Below, piece by piece: positions 1 to 7,536 of a stretch of 34,459 nucleotides of DNA. The stretch's first letter is position 1, and every line of letters begins with the position of its first letter. This stretch comes from Thermoplasmata archaeon (GTDB lineage: Archaea; Thermoplasmatota; Thermoplasmata; Lutacidiplasmatales; UBA184), in contig JAKAVY010000018.1 of assembly GCA_021827405.1 (NCBI GenBank), forward strand, positions 1-34,459. Reading direction: 5' to 3'. Under the pieces are notes generated by a model. It was given only the letters and a program-made list of their open reading frames with translations. It was not told where the DNA came from and ran no database searches. The position numbers and the translations under genes are program-made.

Positions 1-302
1 TCCAGGACGGGCTGAGTGCCCACTGGACCCCCGAGGTCCGAGCGTGGGCGAAGGCGAGCAGGACCACCTTGGACCCCACGGGGGCCAACGCCAGCTGGAG
101 GAACCCCTGCGAGTGCCACGCGCTCCACCTCGAACGGACCGCGCTGGCCGGGAGTGACTACCCGGACTGGGGCGACGTAAACAGCGCGTTCCAGAGGGCC
201 GCTTCCCTCATCCATCGGGAGCACCGGGCCTCAGGCAAGAAGTTCCGAGACACCCAGGACGGTCGGCGGAAACACCGACGACCGCTCTGGAGGCGCCACT
301 AG
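1..302 (+). pseudogene. IS630-type transposase, C-terminal fragment
   Basis: The frame is open from the window edge to a stop at 300-302. It matches the last third of IS630/ISNCY-type DDE transposases: a DGLSAHWTPEVRAW stretch (family form DNLSxHKTPEVRAW, which holds the second catalytic Asp), then PTGANASWRNPCE (family form PTxASWLNxVE, which holds the catalytic Glu), then a helical tail resembling FRSVxDLxxAIxxFI. The Asn after the Asp is Gly here and the Glu region has unusual Cys residues, so the copy looks degraded. The 5' part lies outside the window. It belongs to a different IS630 subgroup from the element at 6167-7560. The assignment rests on motif recall. Confidence 0.6.
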
Positions 303-367
303 TCACGGGCTGGGTGATAGTCGACACTGAGGCATACCACGTCGTCTATCGGATTCTGATGATAACC

Positions 368-913
368 TTACTTCAAGAAACATCTTCGTGAATGACCTAA
401 GCCCGATATCCTGCGCCCTACCCGCAATTCCATTAGCCACTGGCAAAGATTCTTAGGAGCATCCTTCCGAAGAACCCAAGGCCGAATCAGGGCAAGGAGC
501 TCCTTTCGATCAAGAATGTGCGCCGCGGCGACACGGTGGAGGTTGTTCTCCACGAAATAGGCGCCTCCCACAGAGGCCAGAATGGTCGCTCGAGAGAAGC
601 ACGGATCGAGCAGCAGCTTCTGCGTGAGTGGAGGAACCCGTCTCCCACTGGAGGGATTCCGAAAGCCGCGAAGGAGCCGCTGAAGCTTCCTCCGGTGGTA
701 CCCGCTGCGGTCGTGACCTGGCCGCAACCGCCAGTCCATACTAAAGTCACATGCACTTGGATGTGACATACCGACGACGCTGCTAACGAGGACAACTCTT
801 CGATAGGGCTTGGCGGCGAGCGTCCTTCTCCGATTGACCCAAGGCCAAATACGCTCAGCGTCAGGCAGTTGGTCGTCGGGCGGTCTAATCCATGTCGCAA
901 GTTTAGTGGTCAT
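368..913 (-). CDS. Unknown 181-residue protein next to a TIR gene
   Basis: I do not recognise this protein. The frame runs from an ATG at 913 to a TAA at 368, 105 bases downstream of the TIR gene on the same strand. The N-terminal half is Arg-rich and the C-terminal half is more globular, with helices around KELLALIRPWVLRKDAPKN and an aromatic-rich stretch before it. Base composition is lower in GC than the housekeeping part of the window, as is the TIR gene, which fits horizontal transfer. Shorter frames overlap it on both strands. I prefer this one because of its length, its position behind the TIR gene and its reasonable codon use, but it could be non-coding. Confidence 0.35.
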   Translation of the reverse strand: MTTKLATWIRPPDDQLPDAERIWPWVNRRRTLAAKPYRRVVLVSSVVGMSHPSACDFSMDWRLRPGHDRSGYHRRKLQRLLRGFRNPSSGRRVPPLTQKLLLDPCFSRATILASVGGAYFVENNLHRVAAAHILDRKELLALIRPWVLRKDAPKNLCQWLMELRVGRRISGLGHSRRCFLK

Positions 914-1018
914 CCGCTGAGCGCTGAAGCGATTCTCGAGTCCAAAGTAGAGTAGGTGGTAGGGTTCCCTCCGTCTTCTACGCTACAATGCCACGACCAT
1001 CAGCCGACCTGGTCCGAG

Positions 1019-1516
1019 TCATAGTAATGGGGAGGGGGGCGGGGCTGCTACATTCCCATCCCGAGCGCCGCGTGCAAACTCAGCAAGACGATCGAGGAGT
1101 TGGTCCCAAGACCGCCTCAAAGTTATTGTCGGATGGCCCAAAGTAGCAAGGAACCCTCGAGGGAACGCCACCATGTCAAGTCGCTCGTAGCGTTCGTCGG
1201 GATTCCAATCAGGCGGGAGAGGGGGGTTGCCCTGGCCGAGTACGAGCGCGATTGGTCTTCTTAGTTCGCGCGCGAGCCGGTACTCCAATCTAACGTAATG
1301 TGATGCAGCTCCTTGTTGGGACCATAAGACGATCAAGGCGTTGGACCACTCAATCCCCTGCTTGATTTGGTCCGAGAATTTCGATCCCGTTCGAGGATTA
1401 TCTATCAGCCTGTAGACCTCTACAAATCGCTGCTCCAGACCGAACTTCATCTGTTCCGCAATCCACAGCATTGGACGGTTGTGTTTGAAGCTGAGGAACA
1501 CCCTCGGATCAACCAT
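1019..1516 (-). CDS. TIR-domain protein
   Basis: This is a 165-residue protein made almost entirely of one TIR (TIR_2-like) domain. Seen: an N-terminal strand VFLSFKHNR (the usual FISYxxxD region), a central LIVLWSQQGAASHYVRLEY (the usual VLSxxxxxSxWVxxE), and Glu78 at the position of the catalytic glutamate of NAD-cleaving TIR domains. Known: prokaryotic TIR proteins are mostly NADases or signal producers in antiphage systems such as Thoeris and TIR-STING. Inferred: a defence or toxin-like role. No sensor domain is fused, so activation would need a partner, possibly the 181-residue product downstream. The start is an ATG with a TATA-like box about 24 bases upstream, which suggests a leaderless transcript. 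Confidence 0.8.
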   Translation of the reverse strand: MVDPRVFLSFKHNRPMLWIAEQMKFGLEQRFVEVYRLIDNPRTGSKFSDQIKQGIEWSNALIVLWSQQGAASHYVRLEYRLARELRRPIALVLGQGNPPLPPDWNPDERYERLDMVAFPRGFLATLGHPTITLRRSWDQLLDRLAEFARGARDGNVAAPPPSPLL

Positions 1517-1532
1517 GGACCAGAATCGACCA

Positions 1533-1546
1533 GATATTTTAAAAGG
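1533..1546 (-). promoter_or_regulatory. Archaeal TATA-like box for the TIR gene
   Basis: On the minus strand an AT-rich TTTTAAAATAT tract follows a CCCC run and is centred about 24 bases before the ATG at 1516. In archaea the TATA box lies about 26 bases before the transcription start, so transcription should begin at or next to the start codon. Confidence 0.55.
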
Positions 1547-1555
1547 GGTCCCTTG

Positions 1556-2017
1556 TCAAAGAACAGTCCCTTCGGGGAAGGAGGGACCCTTTTCAGAGCA
1601 CAGGGTTGGCAACGCCCCGTGCCGGGCTTTCCATCCCACCGACGAGCAAGTCCCTGCCGGAAGCCCCACACGGCCTGCTATCGCCTTCCAAGGGAGCCCT
1701 TGGGCTCGAAACTGGAGGATTGCTTGGGCCTTCTCAGGGGTCACGCGAATCGGGCGCCCCGTGGGCCTACCCGAGCGGGTCTTCCTGCGGCCCTCCCTTA
1801 CTTCTCGCATGGCCACGCGGACACGTTCAGGCTTGCGCTTGGACTCGAACGTGGCAATCACCGGCAAGATGGCCCGTAAGAGGTCACGCCCCATGTTCGG
1901 GCACCCGTCATCCGAGGAGTCTATCATGGGTTCCTTGAACGAGTGGAACTTGATGGCCCTGGATTCGAGTTCCTCCACGGTAGCGATGACACGGCTGAAG
2001 CTCTCCTCCCTCCTCAT
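1556..2017 (-). pseudogene. Serine recombinase remnant lacking the catalytic N-terminus
   Basis: The 153 residues match the middle and C-terminus of resolvase/invertase-type serine recombinases. Seen: a VEELESRAIKFHSFKEPMID stretch (family form ELxxRGVxFxSLxEPxID), then the long helix ILPVIATFESKRKPERVRVA with the usual ExxxxxER pattern altered, a GRPTGRP linker and a C-terminal Hin-like helix-turn-helix (ILQFRAQGLPWKAIAGRVGL). The N-terminal domain with the catalytic serine is missing: an in-frame TGA lies 24 bases before the ATG and no matching frame is found upstream. The tail after the helix-turn-helix also looks scrambled. It is probably the inactivated integrase of a mobile element that included the neighbouring TIR and replication genes. 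Confidence 0.7.
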
Positions 2018-2094
2018 CCCTTGCCATGCAGCCTTTCCTCACGTGTGTCGACCCGCTCGGGTAGTGCAGGGGGGAGTGAAGGGGGAGTAGGGTG

Positions 2095-2360
2095 CCCTGC
2101 CCGGAACCACCGAAGCCGCTTTGTGCCGGTTCCGGCGACCAGCCCAAGTCTCTGACGGTGGGGACCCCATCGCGAACCCGGAACCGACCGACGCCCCAAC
2201 CTCGCGCCTGCGCGCGCGCGTAGCGCGCGTGTGGAAACACGCGATATCCATGGTTCTAGGTTCCGATAACTAGTTTTACTGACGGTACAGGCCCGGAACC
2301 GGACCGGCACCGGACCGGAACCGGCGAGCACCTTCACTGACGAGGAATGCGTGGTTCCGG
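2095..2360. repeat. Iteron-like GGAACCGG repeat cluster in a non-coding block
   Basis: The stretch 2018-2568 has no convincing gene. Within it, copies of CCGGAACC or its complement GGTTCCGG recur near 2100, 2127, 2168, 2258, 2292, 2316 and 2350. The densest part (2290-2325) is a run of ACCGG units 5-6 bases apart. The block lies just beyond the 3' end of a plasmid/virus-like replication ATPase gene. Repeats of this kind can be protein-binding iterons of a replication origin, or merely low-complexity DNA. The origin role is inferred. Confidence 0.4.
2226..2243. repeat. Perfect 7-bp hairpin with GGAA loop
   Basis: CGCGTGT (2226-2232) and ACACGCG (2237-2243) form a perfect 7-bp stem closed by a four-base GGAA loop, which is of GNRA type if transcribed. 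A second GC-alternating inverted repeat (2211-2229) overlaps it and would compete for pairing. It lies in the repeat-rich block beside the replication ATPase gene and could be an origin or terminator structure. Confidence 0.5.
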
Positions 2361-2568
2361 GCTCCATGTGTCCCCCGGCGGGTCCTGCAACGGCCCAGCG
2401 GTGTCGTGGAAGTGCCCCTCCTCCGGGTCGGGAGGGGGCGGGACTCGCGCGGGGGTGCATGATGACCCCGGAATGCAAGGAAGGGGACCCTTACCCCTCG
2501 GTATGGGAAGGGAGATGCAAGGCGGGGCCGTGATGGGCTCGATAAGCGGGGGTGTACTGTGCCGACCA

Positions 2569-4929
2569 CTAGGGCGAGCGCCCATGACCCCCCCAATGGT
2601 AGGGCCCCGTCGGTGGTCCTTTGAGCTCCCCGGCCGTACGCAGTCCCTCCAAGATCCGCTCGACTTGCTCCCTTTTCATCCCCAACCCGGCCCCCATCTG
2701 TTCCGCCTCTCCCAGCGTGAAACTATTCCGTAATCGCAGGGCCCAGGACAGCCCCTTCCGGGCCTCAGCCCCCTTCTCAACCGCCTGTCGGGCATCTTCC
2801 GTCTGACGGTCAGCCCGCGCCCGGTCGGCCAGGTCGAGCGCGGGCCGAACCGAATCTTCCTCGCGTGAGTCGACCCGCGGGGGTGGCGCATTGGGGGCGG
2901 AGTTGGGTGTGCTGGGCGAGGGGGGCATTTCCGGAGGGGGCGGCCCCGTCAGCCGCACAGGCCCCCCCGGATCCAGGGACGACCCCGCGAAAGCCCACGG
3001 ACGGAGAACCGCAACCCGCTCCCGCTTGCCGCTGAGCCAGCGCAGGTGGCCCCGCGTCAGCCCGCAGATCTCATCTTCCGGCTGACCGGTGACCGCGGAC
3101 AGCGCCCGCAGTTGGGGGAGCTTGGACCAAGGCGAAGTCCGTCCCCCCCTGCGGGTCTCGACCTCATAGGCCCGCAGGGCTGTTGCCGTCACGAGCACCA
3201 GTTCGGCATCTTCAAGACGCGTGGCCTCGGTCTTGCCGTCGGTGGTGCGGACCGAGAGCATCGGGATGAGCGGGTCGTCGGGCCTGCGCAGGTTGCCATG
3301 CTGGTCACGCGAGTTCGTGACCTGGACCCATCGGGCGGCCGCTTGCCGCACCCAGTCCACGAAGGCGTCCTCGGCCTCCGGCTCGTCGCCCTCCTGGAGG
3401 GTGATCCGGTCGAGGCCGAGCATCGCGGCCCCAACGTCCAAGACAAACTGGACATCGGACCTGTCGCCCGTGTCGAGGGCCTTCAGGGTGGTAAGGCCCG
3501 GGTCGCGGAGCTCGAGGTCCCGTAGCATCCAGAGGGCAGCACCACCGCCGTCGGGGTCCACGGGCCCCTCGCTCAAGCCGCGTTGGAAGGTGTGGAAGGC
3601 CTCAAGCCTTTGGGGGGTCAGCGCTGCCCTGTCCTCGCGCCCGTAGACGAGACGAAGCCGCCGACGTGCGTCCCCGTGACGCTCCGATGGCGCGGAGTCC
3701 AACTCGCTTACCTCGACATTGGTGGTGAGAAGCACCGCGGCCGTGTGTGGCAGCGTGTAAACCAGCTGATCGCGCCGCCCCCGGCTCCCGAGCCCACCAC
3801 TGACCGCTCGCCGCAATCTCCGCCGTTGGGCCAAGTCCAGCAAGCTCTCGTCGACGAGAAGCGGCAAATCAGTCGTGGCGAACCAAGCCTCCCAGCGAAA
3901 TTCACTTGTGAGCGCAGAGAGGTCTAGGAACTCCTTCGGCCTGCCCCCAAGCCCCCAGAGGACGGCAATGCCGGCTCGGGCCCACTCGGTCTTCCCCGTG
4001 TTCGACTCCCCAACCTCCTCCGTATAAGCGCGGGGCCGATTGGGGGCGATCTTCGCGGCGACCGGCGCGCCCGCAAGGAAGGCCAGGACCGCTCGCTGGT
4101 TAAGGGTCCGGGCGAATGTGAGAAGCTCGCGGAGTTGCTCGAGCGCGAAGTCCTTCGGCCGAGGTCGGTACCAACTAGCCACAATGGAGTTCGGGGACCG
4201 GGCCAGACCATTTTCCCTCGTGTAGATGCTTGAGGGCACTGACCAGTTGACGTGCCTCGAGTCAGGTGGATAGAGCGCCAACCGGGTGGCCACTGGTCCG
4301 ACGGGTGGGAGATTGTCCAGCCAGAGAGAGAGAGCATGCGCCGATGGTCCGCGGATCGCGTACCGCCGGCAGAGGGCGTCCGTGAACTCCCGAATCGGCG
4401 CTCGGACCGGGCCGTCCGGCCCCGCCGCCCAATCCACCCAGCGCTCACCAGACTCGTCCGTTCGGACCGTCGGCTCGAACGACCGCGGGATCAGGACCGT
4501 TGTGACCGAATAGGCCCGTTTCTCGCCGTCCTTGCTGTAGTTCGTCCGCACATAGGCGAGGGCACCGTCCTGCCGACGGACCGCCTCGACCGGGTCTCCG
4601 TCCTCATCCACCGAGATGACGACGGTGGGCCCGTTGTCATCCGGCGGGCGCGGTGGCGTTGTACCCGTCGAAGGCGGGGCTTGCTTGACGGTAACGGTCC
4701 AAGAAGGAGCGAGTCGCCCGGTGGTGGTGAAGGCTCGGGATGGCAGCGGTCTTCCGAAGAGACGCTCTGCGGCCGCGATTTCGCCCTCCTGCCCTTCGAG
4801 GACCTCTATGGTCCCGTCCCGAGCAGCGTAGCGCACCTTGAGCCTGGGACCTCCACCCGAAGTGTTTTGAGCACCCGCCCCATCCCGCTCGTCGGTCGGG
4901 GGGCGCGCCGGGGAACACGGCGCGTCCAT
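2569..4929 (-). CDS. Large virus/plasmid-type P-loop ATPase (DUF927/SF3 helicase-like)
   Basis: This 786-residue protein has an ATPase core in its middle. Seen: Walker A GESNTGKT at 307-314, a Walker B-like LPLLVDE at 355-361, a sensor-1-like VLLTTN ending at Asn404, and Arg-rich helices between them (368-386). Residues 1-300 have no recognised domain. After about 670 there is a Pro/charged linker, then a C-terminal winged-helix-like segment (KREQVERILEGLRTAGELKG). This layout fits replicative SF3/DUF927-type ATPases of plasmids, proviruses and primase-helicase systems, but I see no primase motif. It probably opens or copies the DNA of an integrated element. The start is the ATG six bases after the stop of the 55-residue gene, so the two should be cotranscribed. 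Confidence 0.65.
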   Translation of the reverse strand: MDAPCSPARPPTDERDGAGAQNTSGGGPRLKVRYAARDGTIEVLEGQEGEIAAAERLFGRPLPSRAFTTTGRLAPSWTVTVKQAPPSTGTTPPRPPDDNGPTVVISVDEDGDPVEAVRRQDGALAYVRTNYSKDGEKRAYSVTTVLIPRSFEPTVRTDESGERWVDWAAGPDGPVRAPIREFTDALCRRYAIRGPSAHALSLWLDNLPPVGPVATRLALYPPDSRHVNWSVPSSIYTRENGLARSPNSIVASWYRPRPKDFALEQLRELLTFARTLNQRAVLAFLAGAPVAAKIAPNRPRAYTEEVGESNTGKTEWARAGIAVLWGLGGRPKEFLDLSALTSEFRWEAWFATTDLPLLVDESLLDLAQRRRLRRAVSGGLGSRGRRDQLVYTLPHTAAVLLTTNVEVSELDSAPSERHGDARRRLRLVYGREDRAALTPQRLEAFHTFQRGLSEGPVDPDGGGAALWMLRDLELRDPGLTTLKALDTGDRSDVQFVLDVGAAMLGLDRITLQEGDEPEAEDAFVDWVRQAAARWVQVTNSRDQHGNLRRPDDPLIPMLSVRTTDGKTEATRLEDAELVLVTATALRAYEVETRRGGRTSPWSKLPQLRALSAVTGQPEDEICGLTRGHLRWLSGKRERVAVLRPWAFAGSSLDPGGPVRLTGPPPPEMPPSPSTPNSAPNAPPPRVDSREEDSVRPALDLADRARADRQTEDARQAVEKGAEARKGLSWALRLRNSFTLGEAEQMGAGLGMKREQVERILEGLRTAGELKGPPTGPYHWGGHGRSP

Positions 4930-4935
4930 CGGCCT

Positions 4936-5103
4936 CTAGCGAGCCCCCGTGGCCGCGATGGTCCGCGCGATGGCGATCGCGAGGGCGAGGTATTCCTGGT
5001 CGGAGAGCGCCCCGTAGAGCTGGTCGATCAGTGGCTCAGCCGGTGACCCGGGAGGGAGTAGCGCCCTGAGCTGATCGGCGATGCGAGAGGTGTCGACGGT
5101 CAC
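4936..5103 (-). CDS. Small 55-residue protein of the replication module
   Basis: A short gene with a GTG start whose GTGA overlaps the stop of the AbrB-like gene, and whose TAG stop lies six bases before the ATG of the large ATPase. The product is mostly helical, with RIADQLRALL near the N-terminus and DQEYLALAIAIARTIAA near the C-terminus. No family is recognised. The start/stop overlap and the exact fit between two neighbours are the main evidence that it is real. It may be an adaptor or regulator of the ATPase, which is inferred from position only. Confidence 0.6.
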   Translation of the reverse strand: MTVDTSRIADQLRALLPPGSPAEPLIDQLYGALSDQEYLALAIAIARTIAATGAR

Positions 5104-5267
5104 GCGCCCTCCGACTTCGGTAGGATGAGGATGGACCTGTCGCGCCGCAGGACAAGGAGGGCCCTCTTACCGGGGGCGAGCCGCTCGCGTTCCCAGGTGG
5201 CGGGCAGACGCAAGACGCGCGAGTTCCCAAGAGAACCGACTATGCGCTCGGCGGTTAAGTCGTCCAT
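5100..5267 (-). CDS. AbrB/SpoVT-like DNA-binding protein
   Basis: From the internal ATG at 5267 this encodes 55 residues with the swapped-hairpin AbrB pattern: GNSRVLRLPATW (first strands, family form GNSxxIxLPKxW), then LAPGKRALLVLRRD and SILILP. Known: such proteins act as dimeric regulators, often antitoxins or repressors in archaeal plasmids and viruses. The same frame stays open to an ATG at 5426 (108 residues), but that extension overlaps a divergent plus-strand gene at 5319 and adds no recognisable domain, so I chose the short form. It heads the operon of the 55-residue protein and the ATPase and is the natural candidate for its regulator. Confidence 0.6.
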   Translation of the reverse strand: MDDLTAERIVGSLGNSRVLRLPATWERERLAPGKRALLVLRRDRSILILPKSEGA

Positions 5268-5318
5268 CGGAAGGCGGATATCCAGGCAAGGAGTTACGCC
5301 AATCGGAGTGGTGTCCGT

Positions 5319-5951
5319 ATGTCCGGCGAGGCGAAACGCTGGCTCTCCAGTTACGTCGCCCCACTCATTGATTTCAACCCGCAGGCGACAGCCTCCGAGT
5401 TGACGCGGTGGTTCCGCGCCCGACATCCCGACGAGTATGCGAAGGTGCTGAGGCAGTACGCCGGGTCGGTAGACCCGCAGGACTCAATCCGACGGACCAT
5501 CGCGCGGTTTGTTGCAGGGGGCACACGGGGACACGCGCCTGTGACGGTCCACCTGACCGACCACCACGGCTACCCCCATGGCACCCCAACTGACAGGACA
5601 ATCCCCAACATCGTCGAAGTCCGGCGGGCCCGGCCCGAGCCGGGCTCACCGGCCTACACGGTCGAGTCTGGCACGCTCACAATCCGGGCGGATGTGGTGT
5701 GGGAGCGCCCGGGCCGGCGCAGAGACGGTGGGCTGACCGTCGGCACCGTCCAGCCAGGGTCAGGATGGCTCGTCGGCGACGACGGGGTGCCGCGCCACCC
5801 TTCACGCCGGCTGGGGCCCGACCACTCGGAGAAGGATTGTGGCCTTCCGCACGAGCTTGAGGCTCACCGTGTCGCCGGCGCGGAGGTGAAACATCACCAT
5901 GACCGCCCTCGGGATCGTGAGCACCCCCGACCTGCCGCGACTCCGGATTAG
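5319..5951 (+). CDS. Helix-rich protein of the mobile module, doubtful C-terminus
   Basis: The first 70 residues look like a genuine folded domain: TASELTRWFRARHPDEYAKV, then DPQDSIRRTIARFVAGG, a pattern resembling a winged helix with a recognition helix near SIRRTIARF. It diverges from the AbrB-like operon and has a partial Shine-Dalgarno (GGAGTGGTG) close to its ATG. Residues after about 150 become His/Arg/Pro-rich and lie opposite a recognisable AbrB-like reading frame on the minus strand (5802-5960), so the real gene may have ended earlier, with the present tail created by a frameshift. No specific function is assigned. Confidence 0.5.
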   Translation: MSGEAKRWLSSYVAPLIDFNPQATASELTRWFRARHPDEYAKVLRQYAGSVDPQDSIRRTIARFVAGGTRGHAPVTVHLTDHHGYPHGTPTDRTIPNIVEVRRARPEPGSPAYTVESGTLTIRADVVWERPGRRRDGGLTVGTVQPGSGWLVGDDGVPRHPSRRLGPDHSEKDCGLPHELEAHRVAGAEVKHHHDRPRDREHPRPAATPD

Positions 5952-5960
5952 CCTCGTGAT
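5802..5960 (-). pseudogene. AbrB-like fragment without a normal start
   Basis: The minus-strand frame reads 52 residues with a good AbrB pattern: SRGRSGVLTIPRAV (first strand pair), HLRAGDTVSLKLV (second) and ATILLRVVG. A TGA lies directly before the first codon (ATC), and the first usual start codon, GTG at 5924, would cut into the first strand of the domain. It is therefore either a truncated or frameshifted remnant, or uses a rare start. It is a second AbrB-like unit within 700 bases and overlaps the weak C-terminal part of the plus-strand gene. Confidence 0.4.
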
Positions 5961-6166
5961 TCACATCTGGACGCTCTCTCGGTGGTAGTCTTGGTGGCCC
6001 CTTAGCCCCCGGTTCCGGCTGCAGATGGAAGGTCTTATACCCTTGATGAGATAAGTCCCGGCGGGCCCGTATACTCCTTCGCCCAGACCCGAGGGCCTCA
6101 CTTTGCCTTCGGGGCTCGCTCGGCCGGCCGGATACTTTGTTTCTTGGGGTGTCTCTCCCAGCGCGC

Positions 6167-6190
6167 TACTCACGCTTGACTTGAGAAGTT
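6167..6190 (+). repeat. Left inverted repeat of the IS630 element
   Basis: Read inward, the left end starts TACT and contains CTTGACTTGAGAA. It matches the right end (TACT and TTTGAGTTGAAA) at 16 of 24 positions without gaps. The core TTGANTTGA is shared. Confidence 0.6.
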
Positions 6191-6191
6191 G

Positions 6192-6434
6192 CTATTCGAG
6201 GTCCGGGATCTCCTGACGCGGCAGCAGTGCCCGGATGGTTCGGGGTTGCCCTGGTATCCGGGCGAGAACACCCCTCGCCTCGAGTCGGAGGATCATCTGG
6301 TGGGCGGAGGGACCGTAGACTCCGAGGAACGCGGCGATCTCGTTCTCGGAGGGAGGGATACGGTGCACCTTGCTGTAGTAGTACACGTACGCGACCAGTT
6401 GCCCCTGCTTGCGCGTGAGGCGGCCGGCCGTCAT
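6192..6434 (-). CDS. LexA-like winged-helix protein carried by the IS630 element
   Basis: An 80-residue protein that looks like the LexA DNA-binding domain alone. Seen: LTRKQGQLVAYVYYYSK (family form LTxRQxEVLxFIxxY), then IPPSENEIAAFLGVYGPSAH (family form PSxREIAxxLGxxSxxAVxxHL) and MILRLEARGVLARIPGQPRT, a wing-like end. There is no peptidase domain. The ATG overlaps the transposase stop (ATGA), so the two are translationally coupled. It may control transposition or help bind the element ends, which is an inference. Its placement inside both inverted repeats shows that it moves with the element. Confidence 0.7.
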   Translation of the reverse strand: MTAGRLTRKQGQLVAYVYYYSKVHRIPPSENEIAAFLGVYGPSAHQMILRLEARGVLARIPGQPRTIRALLPRQEIPDLE

Positions 6435-7510
6435 GCGGCCGCCTCGGCCGGTACCAACTCGTGGATCGGAAGCTCGGTCTGACGGATTGCGGTCCGGACT
6501 TTCATCGGGTCGCGTTTCAACCTCCGCATCTCCGCCCGGATGGTCCGTTCGAGTTCGTCCAACAAGGTTGGGCAGTAGTTGGCCAACCGATCATCCTTGA
6601 GGAGGTCCCAGATGCCTTCGTCAGGGTTCGTCTCGGGGGCGTAGGGCGGGAACCGCCCCAACTCGAGTCGGTCGCGGTTGAGCCAGACGTACGTGGCGAC
6701 CTCGGGGCATCAGTGGATGCCTCCGTTGTCCCAGACGATGAGGACCTTTCCCGGGATCTCCTCGAGCAGCTGCTCGGGGAACCAGATCACCTCGGTCCCG
6801 GTGATGTCGTTCCGATGCAGGTCGAAGTAGAGCTCTCCGTCGAGAGTCACCCCACTGATGATCGACACCTTTTCCCAGTGCCCCTTGACCTTCAGGCGTG
6901 GACGCCATCCCTCCGGTGCCCACGTACGACGGAGATTCGGGGTGGTCTGGCTGCCCGCTTCGTCCACGAACAGTAAGGTGGCGCCCGTACTCCCGGCATG
7001 GCGATAGATCTCGGGCCAGATCGTTCGGACCCATCGGCGAATGTAGCGGTCGTTTCTCTCCGGGGCTCGGGTCAGCGGGACCTGGGCGGAGAAGCCCGGG
7101 GCCCGCAGCACTCTCCAGACCCCGGACAAGGAGTAGCGCGCTCCGAACTCCTTGCGAATCACCTCCGCGAGCCGTTTGAGGGTCCACAGGTCGGTGGGAT
7201 ACCCATAGGCTCGAGCCCCTTCGAGCAGAATCTTCTTCAGGCAGGCCCTCTGGACCGCGGTGAGCTTGGCAACCGCCCCCGGGTGGCGTTTCTCCCGCCA
7301 CGAGTTGGGTCCCTGGGCGAGACGACGCTTCTCCCACTGGTGGACGGCGGCCCAGGAGACCTCGAGGCGGCGGGCGACCTCGGCTCGAGAAACGCCTCGG
7401 CGGAGCCAACGGTAGGCCAGTCGACGGCGCTCCTCCCGGTCCGACACGCGACGGCGGACGGGTCGTTCTCCCCCATGAGACCTTCGTGAGTTCGCTCCCC
7501 GACGCGCCAC
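6431..7510 (-). pseudogene. IS630-family transposase interrupted by one in-frame TGA
   Basis: The frame covers 359 codons with a single TGA at 6710-6712 (codon 267). Before it: an N-terminal helix-turn-helix with RGVSRAEVARRLEVSWAAVH (39-57) and the DDE core with FVDEAG (Asp183) and VWDNGGIH (Asp261). After it the frame continues with LGRFPPYAPETNPDEGIW, which holds the third catalytic residue (Glu298), and ends at 6431. The family normally has Arg or Lys at the stop position, so a CGA-to-TGA change is the simplest explanation. Without read-through the product lacks the catalytic Glu. The remaining sequence is intact, so the mutation should be recent. Confidence 0.8.
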
Positions 7511-7536
7511 GGAGAAGGCAATCCGCGACTAGATAT

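Noticed and set aside
2211-2325. CRISPR array
   Set aside because: The repeats are short and nearly contiguous, without spacers of constant length, and no cas gene is present.
5319-5426. Longer 108-residue start for the AbrB-like protein at 5426
   Set aside because: The extension overlaps the divergent gene by over 100 bases and adds no domain, while the internal ATG at 5267 starts just before the AbrB pattern.
6710-6712. TGA in the IS630 transposase as a selenocysteine or pyrrolysine-type recoding site
   Set aside because: Pyrrolysine uses TAG, no selenocysteine element is visible, and the family has Arg or Lys here. A nonsense mutation is simpler.
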